From the NCBI GenBank assembly GCA_018398585.1, contig JAGTTD010000010.1:1009501-1073500 (forward strand): 64,000 bases of DNA, given 5' to 3'. The translations under genes were made by a program, and so were the position numbers. The stretch is from Simmondsia chinensis (lineage: Eukaryota > Streptophyta > Magnoliopsida > Caryophyllales > Simmondsiaceae). Positions 13,101 to 22,657 of this stretch are shown in pieces; positions within the stretch are counted from its first letter, which is position 1; each line of letters begins with the position of its first letter. A model generated the notes under the pieces. It ran no database searches. It was not told the origin of the DNA and worked only from the letters and a program-made list of their open reading frames with translations.

Positions 13101-16100
13101 GGTTTCTCGAAAGCCAAAGAGCTGAAAATAGAATATGATACCTAATAAGCCCTTAGATTTCTCATATGTTTCTCATATGTGCCAAGTACTATATTATGCG
13201 TTTTAGCTAAGTTGTTTTGGTTGTGTTACCTCACCTTGTGTTTGTACGCATTGAAGATCATGGCAATTAATTTTTTTTTTTTTTTTTTGGACATTAAGAT
13301 CATGGCAATTGGAACATTGGCTTTATGCTACAACAACGTTCAAGTGTTCAGAGGTGTTGTGAAAATGAGACGCGGTACGTTATTTTCTTTTGACGGAGCT
13401 GTCCTAGTTAGCTTAAGTATATCTTGAATAATCCATTTATAATATAATATTGGATGATATATGAGTCTTTTATATTGCATATATACATGTACACTTATAA
13501 TATATTATACATAGGTTGTTATTTATCCAATTATGAATAATGATATGCTATAAAATATAATAAAGTAGGGGCTCCAAGCAACTGCTTGGACGTAGACATG
13601 GTTGGCCAAACCATGTAAACTTGTGTCGTTTTTTCTTTATCTCATCAAATTTTTCGTTGTTCTTTTGTTTCAAAACCTAAAGAAAAGCATCATTTGACTG
13701 TTGGCTCTAGCATAAAATTATGTATTGAGGCTGGACACATCTATAGTACTGCTCAAACTTGAACGAGCATAATTCTTGTAGTATAACCTATGTTACCTAG
13801 ACATGAGTATAAGACTTGAAAACGAGTGAACGTCCAGAGGCCAGGCTTATTTCTTTTGTGATTTGCGTTTTTTTTTTTTTTTTTTTTTTTCCCCCCCCTC
13901 TAATATGAAGTTTCCAAGTGTCGTACCGACGTTCGAGTGCCTTTATCCAACGTAGGTACTTTAGGACAGAATGTAGAGTCAAGGTAACTCTGATAGCATG
14001 TCGAATGTGACACTACTTGGCCAGTATGTAGCACCCCCAACTTTATTTACTAAATACACCTGATCTACGGGCATTGTTGGAGCCAATGTTAAAGCAACGC
14101 AAGGCCGGACATAACTCCAAGCAACTGTTTTGGGCCCCCGAATTTTAAGGGCCCCATATTCCAGGGATTGTGTTTTTTAAAGTATTGATTGTTAATATTA
14201 AGTTTTATGATAAAAATTTATATAATTTGTTGTATTGGTCCTACCTTGTTAGGCCTCATTTGAAGCGTTCAACTTGGGGCTCTAAAATGTCAAGATCCTG
14301 AAGCAACAAGGGGGTTTTCAAAGATAATATTGATTTTCACTAATTGTCTTAGTAAAAAAGTAAGATTGCAGACCGCAAATTTTATGAATTTTCTATTCGA
14401 TAGAAAATATTTTGTAATGTTATGTACAAATTGGATTGTAAATAGTTTTGTTTTTTTGTATTGAAGTTTTGCGATATTTTCTTACACTATCATATTTCAG
14501 TTCTCATTGTTTCTTTTTCTTATTTCTTGGTATATTCCCATTTTTTTAAAATTTTTTTTTCATGTTAATCTAAATTTGTATATACATCATTTTTCGTCTA
14601 TTCTTATCACTAGCTCCAATGAAGAAGAATTTCTTAATTCGCCATGTTTGTGGGTTTTTCTGATGCATATTTATTTCGCTTGCTTTTGTTTAGGCCTTAC
14701 TGCCCGGGTAATTGACCGGACAAATACAATGGCTGACGTCTATGGCGCTTTCTTTGACTTCTCTTGTATGTTGAAATCCAAGGTAATGTCGTGTCTATTA
14801 ACCTAGTGATATCGGCTAATCCCCTTTTTCTGGTAACCATGGTGTCTGAGCCCACTTATACACACCTCGGTTAATCAATGAGTTACACGTACTGTCCGCT
14901 CGAAAGTTCTTCCTCTATGCATCAGGGTAAGTTGGGGCCCTTTGGCCTAGTGGCTGGCCACAAGGAATGGTTTGCAGGAATCGAACTAGGGATGTAAACG
15001 AACCAACTTTTGGTAAACTATTCGTGTTCGAAATTAATTAGGATTTGTTCATGTTCATTTTGGAACTCGATGGCTTTTCAAGTTGAGTTCAAGCGTGCTC
15101 GATAAGCTCAACGAATTTGCAAACAGTTTGATAAGGGCTTGATAAGTGCTCGCTAACAAATGTTTCGACAATGGTTTATTAGTAACTTGAATATTTTAGC
15201 TTGATAGTGAGCTCGACTCAGTAGCAAGCTTCGCTCGATTATGTGCTTGACTTAGCTCAATTAAGCTAATGAGCCGAGTCGAATTAAGTACTTAACACAC
15301 TAATATTTTATTGAACCGAGCTCATACAAACATTCAAAAGCTTGACAAAAGCTTGGCTTGACTCCAGCGTGATAAGCCTTATGAAATTCAATTTTGGACA
15401 AGGGGGTGCTCAGCTCGTTTACACCCCTAATTCAAACCCTAGACCCAACATTTCATGAGATACAGAGTCCAAATGCTTTACCACTTGAGCCAACCCCTTT
15501 AATTTACTATAGCTGTGTAGTAACTTTGCTGCATTTGCCATTCTAGATTGACAAGAATGATCCAAATGCCCTGAAAACGTTGAGTAGGATTGAGGCTGTC
15601 CAGAAAATTTGCAAAGATTCCGGCACCCTCAGTGAAAGGTATTTCGGAATGGCTGAAAAGAATCTATTTCCTCGTTTTCCAAGGCTGAAATGGTTGACTT
15701 GATAGGAACGAGTCATGTTCAAGGAATCAAATCGCAATTTGTTACAGTGTTAAGGGAGTATATTGGTTTTAAGCCTTATATTTGAAAAATATGAATGAGT
15801 AGTCATATAATTGTTATAGTTAACTTATATATATATTTATAAATATGTATTACTAAATAATATGCAATATAACTCTATTATGAAGGTCCCTATTAAAGTA
15901 CCACTCATTAACAACTATTAAATAATCACGTCAAGAGGAGAGAGAGATTCAGAAATGCATGATTAGGTCGTGTGTTCTCTTAATGCCCTATTAGGTGTTA
16001 TGTAACAATACTTTTATAATGCCTCTATAGTGCATACATATCATATTTATTTCTTGAAATGTATTTATAAATGTATTATAGGTTAAAAAATACCAAACGA

Positions 16101-17428
16101 GTATAAACATTAATGATTGTATGACTAAACATTGAAGCTTTTGCAGATATAAGGCATAAAAGCAACCTATATTCCCTTAAAAAACTCAAGGCGATTGCTA
16201 CTGCAACCAGTTGCATAGCAAGGGAACTCTTTACTTCCGTGACAACAATGATTGTGAATGTTATGTGACTGCGAAACAGGTCCAAGCTTTTTACATGGTC
16301 ATGGAATCATGTAAAAAAGCTTAGGTCTTGTTTGGTATTGTTATTTGTTTGTAATCTTTCATTTTTCTGAAATTAAAGACCAAAGTTTGAAAAGGATTTT
16401 TTTCCTAGTTTTTGGTATTCTATTCTTGGTTTTCACACAAAATAAGGGGGAAAAAACTGAAAGTAAGAAACCAAAAATCAGAATACTTCGTTACTAAAAT
16501 ATGATCTTTAGTTTAAAATAACCAAAAAAATGCAAGCAGAAAATGATAGCAAACATATCCTTGTTGATTTTGTTTCTCCTGATAAGTCTGCATTTTATTT
16601 TGCACAGGAAATTGTACGTAATGAGGAGCGAGCCAAAGCATAGTTCATTTCTGGTGAGCATTTATGGAATTATTTCCCTAGCTTAGTTTAGGGGTTTAAA
16701 TGAGCCAATTGCATCACGACTCATCATAATCCTTGAAAGGCTTAGCCGAGCTGGTTCATTCATCTTAGCAAGTTGACCCTGAGCCTAGTGAGCTCAGGCT
16801 TGTTGTAGGTTTAAACAGGCCTATTTCAATATAATTTATTATTTAATAAGCCGAGATCAAGCTCAAGCAAGCCTAAATCGAGTTTAGATAAGACTTAATA
16901 ACGCAAATTTAGTTCAAAATTCGCTGATCTGGGTTCGATCTGAATCAAGCCGATTTGAGCCTGAGCCTATAACGAACTTAGCTAAATGGAGCCAAGCCTT
17001 GAGCCTGGCTCTACTCATATAATTATTTCTATCTAGACTATATCTATCATACCATATTATGTAGATCCCTTGTATAATTAAGCTCTGATATTATGTGAGA
17101 TTATAGGTTAGGTGAATCGCATACCCTATAGGGTTGCAGGCTGTGCTAAATATAGAGAGCATACGATTGAGAGAATTGCAAAGGTGTCCCTAATTTAGAT
17201 AAGACAGATCTTGATCCAAATAATATAGATATAGTTATAAATCTAGATAATATGGTTATGATAGATGGAAATCTAGACAGAGAAAATTATCTTCTAATAA
17301 TATACACTCCTAGTTTAGTCATTGATAAGCAACTATCTAATTACACTTTACCACTGCAGATGATAGTAATGTTAATCATTTTGGCAATCATTTTGGCTCG
17401 TCTTTCCGCTTATCGACATTCAAACTGA
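4135..17428 (+). CDS. SQS: Squalene synthase (farnesyl-diphosphate farnesyltransferase)
   Basis: Joins two farnesyl diphosphates and reduces the product with NADPH to squalene, the entry to sterols and triterpenes, at the ER membrane. Thirteen exons: 4135-4329, 5780-5822, 7875-7964, 8236-8311, 10017-10086, 10741-10884, 10967-11071, 11957-12103, 13299-13374, 14694-14782, 15547-15638, 16608-16653, 17360-17428; 1242 nt, 413 residues. All introns are GT-AG and all phases agree. The protein starts [15 protein letters not shown]. The first Asp-rich motif DTVEDD is at residues 77-82, the second DYLED at 213-217. [19 protein letters not shown] follows near 283. The last exon is a hydrophobic anchor ([15 protein letters not shown]) followed by a short basic tail. 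Length is typical of the plant enzyme. Residue 280 is His where plant enzymes usually have Pro. Exon 9 has a duplicated acceptor (see 13254-13310). Introns hold several MITEs and SINEs, but none disrupts an exon. Confidence 0.96.
4405..4960 (+). repeat. Pair of LTR-like repeats in squalene synthase intron 1
   Basis: Two related segments, about 4410-4560 and 4783-4920, share 'agtcaaaaat-gggcaaaaatagaatc-cacattgg-gggct' and 'gttactcca..attaacaatt-gttttg..gaacct'. They look like diverged LTR or TRIM remnants, with a 'cccacattgg' motif common in plant LTRs. No PBS or TSD was found, so the class is uncertain. Confidence 0.4.
4968..5483. mobile_element. Mutator-like MITE, copy A
   Basis: TIRs of about 20 bp: GGGTTATTTACATTTTAGTA on the left and its complement ending ...AAATAACCT on the right. 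A perfect 9-bp duplication TAAAAATTA flanks it (4959-4967 and 5484-5492). Nine-base duplications are typical of Mutator-like elements. It lies within intron 1 of squalene synthase and has no coding capacity. Sister copies are at 36058-36596 and 41797-42334, with a fragment at 57480. Confidence 0.85.
6030..6425. repeat. Degenerate GAGC/GCTC-rich repeat in intron 1
   Basis: A segment dense in 'gagctc', 'aggctcg' and 'cttgagc' motifs, starting like the hAT MITE family (gggtttacacgagcc). I could not define the right end or a duplication. It is probably an older relative of the element at 6430-6897. Confidence 0.35.
6430..6897. mobile_element. hAT-like MITE rich in GAGC motifs
   Basis: The right end (...AATACACCCCTA) and left end (TAGAGCTGTAAATGA) are imperfect TIRs. 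The flanks repeat CTTTTGAA/CTTTTGAG, an 8-bp duplication with one mismatch (6422-6429, 6898-6905), which fits hAT. The interior repeats 'gagcccgagctt' and 'aaatgagcc' motifs on both strands. Relatives are at 14987-15429 and 27908-28203, and partial ones near 7325-7545 and 16690-17030. Confidence 0.75.
8511..8803. mobile_element. hAT-like MITE in intron 4
   Basis: Ends GGGCCTGTTTGACTAAGC and GGCCAAATAGGTCC are inverted repeats. The interior has a T-run of about 25 and complementary 'agtgctttt'/'aaaagtgc'-like stretches. A clear 8-bp duplication was not found. A similar element is in intron 7 at 11251-11570. Confidence 0.55.
10180..10590. repeat. Likely MITE in intron 5 (ACTTAGGTATC family)
   Basis: Shares 'tactatgaggtttgaacatttatcactta' with the MITE at 59784-60259 and ends with complementary sequence near 10540-10590. 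Related pieces are at about 32690-32960, 39050-39450 and 51715-51960. Boundaries are approximate. Confidence 0.4.
11251..11570. mobile_element. hAT-like MITE in intron 7
   Basis: Begins 'aatggccaaatttggctaag' and ends 'catagcttggccgtacaagccc', with inverted-repeat character and the same 'agcacctttt...aaaagtac' layout as the element at 8511-8803. Boundaries are approximate and no duplication was identified. Confidence 0.4.
12703..12839 (-). mobile_element. SINE tail fragment in squalene synthase intron 8
   Basis: The CAA-repeat end, cccagtgccccaagggctcccg and the rest of the conserved tail are visible on +. A 13-bp duplication TAAACCTTGCAAA flanks it (12690-12702 and 12840-12852). The head is missing. 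It lies antisense to the gene and well away from splice sites. Confidence 0.8.
13254..13310 (+). repeat. Duplicated splice-acceptor segment around a T-run
   Basis: A 15-bp direct repeat AAGATCATGGCAATT at 13254-13268 and 13296-13310 flanks a 27-bp insert, AA plus a run of about 18 T plus GGACATT. The repeat contains the AG acceptor and first codons of squalene synthase exon 9 (I-M-A-I). On the - strand the insert is a short sequence plus poly(A), the form of a tiny retroposition product with its target duplication. The two acceptors are 42 bp apart and the sequence between them is open in frame. Confidence 0.85.
14920..15505 (-). mobile_element. tRNA-like SINE split by a MITE
   Basis: On -, the outer parts read GGGGTTGGCTCAAGTGGTAAAGC (A-box-like), then GGGTTTGAATTC near the B-box position, interrupted by the MITE at 14987-15429. 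The SINE continues as TTCCTGCAAACCATTCC...GGCCACTAGGCC. Flanking duplications were not found, so its outer limits are approximate. Confidence 0.5.
14987..15429. mobile_element. hAT-like MITE nested in a SINE
   Basis: TIRs TAGGGATGTAAACGA and TCGTTTACACCCCTA. The 8-bp flanks AATCGAAC and ATTCAAAC match at six positions and fall inside the B-box-like part of a SINE, giving the insertion order. The interior is rich in 'gagctcg' motifs like the element at 6430. It lies in intron 10 of squalene synthase. Confidence 0.7.
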
Positions 17429-17554
17429 GGTCCGTATCATGCACTGGTTTTTCTCATATTTGCTTCTGCTGTTCCAAGATAAATGTCATCTTTCCTATTT
17501 TTATGTGTACCATAAATAATATCAACTTTCTATTTTAACGGAATTTAATTTTAA

Positions 17555-17690
17555 AATTTTGGGGTTGGGGACCTTTGGAAACAACCTCGCTGTAGTATAG
17601 AACCTTATAGGGGTAAGATTGCATAAATCTTACCATTCCCAGACCCTGCCGTAGCGGGAGCCTCTTTGAGACACTGGATGGTGGTTGGTG
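17555..17690 (+). mobile_element. Degenerate SINE tail (+ orientation)
   Basis: Reads ggttggggacctttggaaacaacc...ggggtaagattgcat...cagaccctgccgtagcgggagcctctttgagacactggatg, the conserved tail in forward direction. No clear duplication is present, so limits are approximate. Confidence 0.65.
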
Positions 17691-18182
17691 CTACTTTTGA
17701 AAACAAAATACGTAGCACAGTAAATTGGCGTTTATGTTGGAACGTTGCTGAACACCATAAGCAACACTACCCTAAAATTAGGGGCGGTTCATTGGACCAA
17801 ACTAGACTAGAACAAATATCGTAATTGGTCTCTTTTGAGGAATGAAGACGGGACTGGTTACGATATGGACTGGATTGGACCAAGACCTGAAATAAGCTGA
17901 AATTGTAGAAATAATTGAATAGCCCTACCTAAAATAGGAAGTGGGTGCTTGGAATGACCATCGATTAAGAATACTTAATAGCAATCCTGTAATACAATCC
18001 AAATTTTCGTATTTACAAGTGAACAAGATAGTGAGGAAATATATTTGGAAAAAAGCTGTGCAAGAAAAGTTCTTAATCTTTGAGGCTTTGTCTGGTAGAT
18101 GGGAAAACTATATTTAAGAAACTCTATTAAGAAACTGATTTCCGAAGGAAAATGTTCTTCCTGTTGAGGGGAAAATGACTTA

Positions 18183-18300
18183 CAACAACCCAGTGCCTCA
18201 AGAGGCTCCCGCCAAGGCAGGGTTTGGGGGATAAGATGTACGCAACTTACCCCTACAGGGTGCTTACCTGTAGAGAGACTGTTTCTGAAGAGCCCCTAAC
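18183..18300 (-). mobile_element. SINE tail fragment
   Basis: acaacaacccagtgcctcaagaggctcccgcc...gatgtacgcaacttacccc...gagagactgtttctgaagagcccctaacc matches the reversed tail. The head is missing. Confidence 0.7.
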
Positions 18301-18812
18301 CTAAAAAGAAAACAAGCAACAATATTTATTGGGAATTGTTATAGTCACGGAAAAAATTGTTATTATCAAAGCAATGATATGATTTACAGACAACGAGAAC
18401 TACAAGCCTTGGAAACTGCAATCTTGTTCTGGCAATAACAGTTTTGCCCTGACAATAATATTACCTTATTTATAAAATCTCGGGGGAAATTGACTTTTCT
18501 TTTTTTTCCCCCCTAATATATGATGAGATATATTTAACTTTTGCAGGGCTTCTTTCTGTTTATATTTGCCTTAATGGATGTGAAAACTTTGAAATTATTT
18601 ATTGGTGGCTTCATATGTGATTTACTGCACAAAATACACAGTAATTTCTGGTTGTTTGCAGCTGAAACCCCATAAGAGAATCTCCGCCCCCTTGTAATTT
18701 CAATTTCTGGTGATTTTAGACGGATCGAGAGAGTTGACAAATGTGTAGTGTTCGTATCTGTACTTGTAATTTAAATTTAACCATTGCAGGCACATGAAAC
18801 AAAAGATGTTTC

Positions 18813-18922
18813 ATTTTTTTAATCGTCGGTAATGCCAGGGCAAGCGGGATGCCATACTTGAACCCGCCTCCTATAATTGACCAATTGCTACCCCGACCAT
18901 TAGGACAAATATGGGACTAGCA
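18813..18922 (-). mobile_element. Short tRNA-like SINE
   Basis: On -, CCTAATGGTCGGGGTAGC resembles an A box and GGCGGGTTCAAGTATGG a B box, followed by a short body and a poly(A) tail (T-run on +). A duplication ACAAAA(G)GATGTTTC at 18799-18812 and 18923-18937 flanks it with one indel. Confidence 0.65.
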
Positions 18923-18999
18923 ACAAAAGGATGTTTCGTGGTACTATAAAAGAATCGTATTTTTCATTTTTCTTTTTCTCATCGATGGAATACTGGCTT

Positions 19000-20780
19000 C
19001 TATGTGGTTTCAAAAGCTCTAGCTTCTATAGTATGCCAGTTTTTAGTTAATTTTAAGGGTTGATATAATGGTAACTATTTGTCCGATTCGAACCTCATCA
19101 TCCCTTGTTTAAAACCGGCTTTGCTTAATGCATTATTAAGCAAAACAACTAGATAATCATTAGGGAGGTGGCTAGGCCAGATAGACTTTTCGATTGGCCT
19201 TTTTTTGAGTGTAAGATTTGAATTAGTCCCTTTTTTAGTGGTCGGTAAGCGAGTTTGGGGATAAGGAAATCTAAACCTAGGACCGCAACCTTGATAGTAT
19301 TTTAGTCATTGGACAAAGGCTTCAGTGGCAAGATTTGAATTAGCCACTGCTAAAGAATTCTATTATCACTCAGTTTGAACGGCGTCTACCCCGAAGTTTC
19401 TCTGTGTGCGACACAGTAAGTTCAGGCTGCAGACCCAGACTCTCTTACATCAAAGAAATACAATCCGCTGTTATATTTTATCGAACATTTAGCTCAAACC
19501 TCGTAGTTTGGAACTTGGGATATGTGAAATCTACATATAAGTTTAAGGGAAGTTCCAACCCAAAACCAATTTGTATCCAGTAGAGTAATTCTCTAGGTTC
19601 ATGGGTTAATACGTTATTTTTTACAACTCTGCTAAGAGATTTGTTTCTAGACCCGTATGTGAACTTCATAGAGCCCACATCGGGTAGAATATACAGAAGA
19701 TACTAGCATGTATACTATAGAAGTTACTCCATCGCATCGGCCGCATGGATAAATTTGCTTCATCTAAACGTTACTTATGTGATGTGATGTAATGATATCT
19801 ATGTAGGTGAAAATTTTGAATTTTGGTTGTTGAACTGCCTTATGCGTAAGCATAAAACTTATTTTATCTCTACTTTCATGTTTATCCAAACGCACCATAA
19901 TTAGGTGCATCATAATAATAAAATTAGAATTTTTTAATTAAAAATTACCTAATTTTTAGATGCAGTTTTAAAAAATCACTTAGATTTTTGAGTTTTTTAA
20001 TATTGCAGCTAAAATTTCCAAATATTTTTAATGTAAAAGTGACACCGTTAACATACCTTAACTTTTTTTTTGTTGTTGTGGCAATTTTGAAAAAATATTT
20101 TTTTAAATATGCAAATTATTTTTTCTAAATACTTACAAACTTTTTAAACATATAAATTTAGTTTAAAATATTTTATTTTTTAAAATTATTTTAAATGTAA
20201 ATACCAACTCTTTAAAATAGTCTCTCTCTTTTATGTAATGTCACGTTAACAAAAATTAACGGATGTTAACAGCGTCATATTGAGGTGCGATATTAAAATT
20301 TTTTGCAAAGTTTAGGTGAGATATTGAAAAATTTTAAAAATTGTGCGGCTTTTAGTAAAAAGGCCCGTAAAATATTATTAAATCTATGTTCTCTAAAAAT
20401 AAATATATTTTCCATTATTTAAAAAATTCTATAAATTGGAAAGGTACTTGGATCTAACGGTAGAATTAAGACTCGAAGTCAATAGGCAACCAAACGGATG
20501 AATAATTTGAAAATGAGTTGTGACATAATATAGCTAATTCAAATTTAAATTTATTTAACAATTTATTCTATTACAAAAATTAAAAAACTATAAAATATAT
20601 GATAAGAATTTCTTATTTTCTAATGTGTTTATAAATAGTTGATCATAGATACAAATTTATTTGATTTTGTTAACTTTTAACCAAAAAGTAAACTCGTATT
20701 AGGTTTACGGTTCAAATCCAGTTGCTTGGTGTAAATAGATCCTCGTTGTCATCTTATATACTGGGTTTGTGGCTTGAGCT
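19000..20780. other. Intergenic DNA without recognisable gene
   Basis: AT-rich sequence with scattered LTR-like and SINE-like debris (for example 19230-19330). No coding exon or bounded element can be supported. Confidence 0.4.
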
Positions 20781-20800
20781 ACCGTATTGTATGTAATGAA

Positions 20801-20987
20801 CCACCCATCATGAAAGCGTCTCAGTTGGTGACGTCTCCTACTCATGTGGTCATCGCCTAGGGGTCAGAAGTTCGATTCTCGCTGAAGATATACTCATGAC
20901 TTACCTATTCATGGGGATTGTGGGTTTTCTCATGGACCAGGGTTAGCTGAGGTAACCTAGTCCTTTGTTACCAAAAAAAGAAAAAAA
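20801..20987 (+). mobile_element. tRNA-derived SINE with perfect TSD
   Basis: The head has an A-box-like GTCTCAGTTGGTGACGTC and a B box (AGTTCGATTCTC) at tRNA spacing. The body and an A-rich tail follow. A perfect 15-bp duplication ATTGTATGTAATGAA flanks it (20786-20800 and 20988-21002). The same family occurs at 57050-57238. Confidence 0.88.
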
Positions 20988-21606
20988 ATTGTATGTAATG
21001 AAACGTCTGATTGGAAATTGTTTGCAACCTAGGGACTAAACAAGGTGAACGTCCGTGAGTCCTAGATACCGAAAGTATCTGAGAATATAGGCTTATTTTG
21101 AACTTTTAGATATCAACTTAAGTTTTCAGTACAATTAGTTTCTTAAAATGGTACTGGAGCCTTATTGTGTAAGCAATCAATAGTTCTTTTATCAACATTT
21201 CTCTTTTTCAATATTAACAGAATTTAAAGTACAAGGGATAAGATAAGTTTATACATTATTTACGCTACCAATCCCATGAACATATGCGTGAAGGACACTC
21301 TAGAATGTAAAATCATTTCTGGTCCAATTTATTTTATCAAATAAGATGACAATCGAGGAAGTCAACAAGTTAAGTGTTAGCCTTCTGAATTGGATTTTAT
21401 TTTATTATGTATCAGAATTGGAATTTAAATTACAATTTCAAAATTCAGTTCCAATTTGATGTACCAAACAGAATTTAAGAAACACTTCCAATATGGGATT
21501 GGTTACTTGAAACACAATTAAAATTTTAGGTAAATATTAAAAATCCACCTCTCTTTTGCTTGAAAAACAAAAAATTCCACCCACGAATAAAACCAAACAC
21601 TTAACC

Positions 21607-22091
21607 TTGGGGATGGCAATGGGAGCGGTAAAACCCGTTACCCACGAGTATCCACCCCGTTTGGGGTAGGTAGCGGGTAAGGGTTTGGTGTACCCTCCCT
21701 GTACCGCCACGGGTATGGGGCGGGTACGGGTATAGTGTTGTACCCGCCACACCTCGCTCCATGCTCGCCATGCTGCTCTATTTTGTATATAGTTAACTTC
21801 AAATCAAAAAATACGTGCTTAAATTCAATAACCTAAATTTTTTATCAATGTTATAAAAAAAATATAAGTGGAACTTTAAATAGTATTAAATAATTAATAT
21901 AGGCGGGTATACATAATTGTTTGCTACACATACAAGGGCGGGTACGGGGCGGGTAATGCATACCCGTTGGATACCCATGGGTACGGGTGTGGATTTGTAC
22001 CCGCCGGGGCAGGTATGGGTATGAATTTGAGTAGTGGGTATGGGTACGGAGGAGGCATCCCCCGTGCCCACCCCGCCCCATTGCCATCTTT
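21607..22091. mobile_element. hAT-like MITE (GGGATGGCAATGGG ends)
   Basis: TIRs GGGGATGGCAATGGG and CCCCATTGCCATC. A perfect 8-bp duplication ACTTAACC lies at 21599-21606 and 22092-22099. The inside repeats 'gcgggtacggg' and 'tacccgccacg' motifs. A second copy is at 31587-31953. It sits only 50 bp from the CACTA element. Confidence 0.88.
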
Positions 22092-22159
22092 ACTTAACCC
22101 CCTCAGTTTTTTAAAATTCGTCACTTTAACTGAAGTATACTCACTACAACAAAAAGGGG

Positions 22160-22330
22160 TAAATTTCGGCGCTTTTTTTTGGAATTCTCGGCGCAAAAAA
22201 GCGTCGAGAAAGAAAACGCCGAAAAATAAAAGCGCCGGTATTCTCGGCGTTTATAAAACGCCGATACTCTATCGGCGCTTATAAACGCCGATATTTTTCG
22301 GCGTTTTTTATTGTCGAGATTTTTCGAGTT
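22160..22330. repeat. Subterminal palindromes, CACTA 1 left end
   Basis: Several short palindromes of the type cggcgtttataaacgccg / cggcgcttataaacgccg lie close together. Such subterminal motifs are where TNPA-type proteins bind in known CACTA elements. The binding role here is inferred. Confidence 0.8.
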
Positions 22331-22657
22331 TTTTAAATACCCTATTTTTACTTCTTAGCATGGACATTTTACAAACAGCCTGTATTGTCTATTTATTTGT
22401 ACATATTTTTCACACACACACATATATATATATATACAAAATTACTTAATAAAAAAATATTAACTAAACTGATAAATTTTTCATAAGATTTCGAATTCGA
22501 CAATCAAAATATTACATCATTGTCAATGTACTTTGATAGTTCAATACAAAATTTGAGATTTTTTCCACTCCAAATATCAACATAATTAATCTAATAACCA
22601 AAAAAAAAAAAAATACAATGCTAACTTAGTCAAGTATATTCTTCACAAATATATCAA

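Larger units (their letters stand above)
17429..18780 (+). other. 3' flank of squalene synthase
   Basis: Just after the stop codon, GAG|GTCCGT could serve as a donor, and a pyrimidine-rich acceptor at about 18653-18660 (gtttgcag) precedes non-coding sequence ending near 18780. A 3'-UTR intron is therefore possible but not proven. The stretch also contains two SINE tails (17555-17690 and 18183-18300). Confidence 0.35.

Noticed and set aside
13179..13427. 82-codon frame as an independent gene
   Set aside because: It is exon 9 of squalene synthase plus read-through of intron sequence. The Phe run comes from the T-run insertion.
20801..20880. Functional tRNA gene
   Set aside because: A and B boxes are present, but acceptor and anticodon stems do not pair. 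A SINE body, A-rich tail and target duplication follow.
21924..22196. Overlapping Pro/Gly/Tyr-rich frames at 21.5-22.3 kb
   Set aside because: They are translations of the 'cgggtacggg' repeats of the hAT MITE at 21607-22091 and run across its border.
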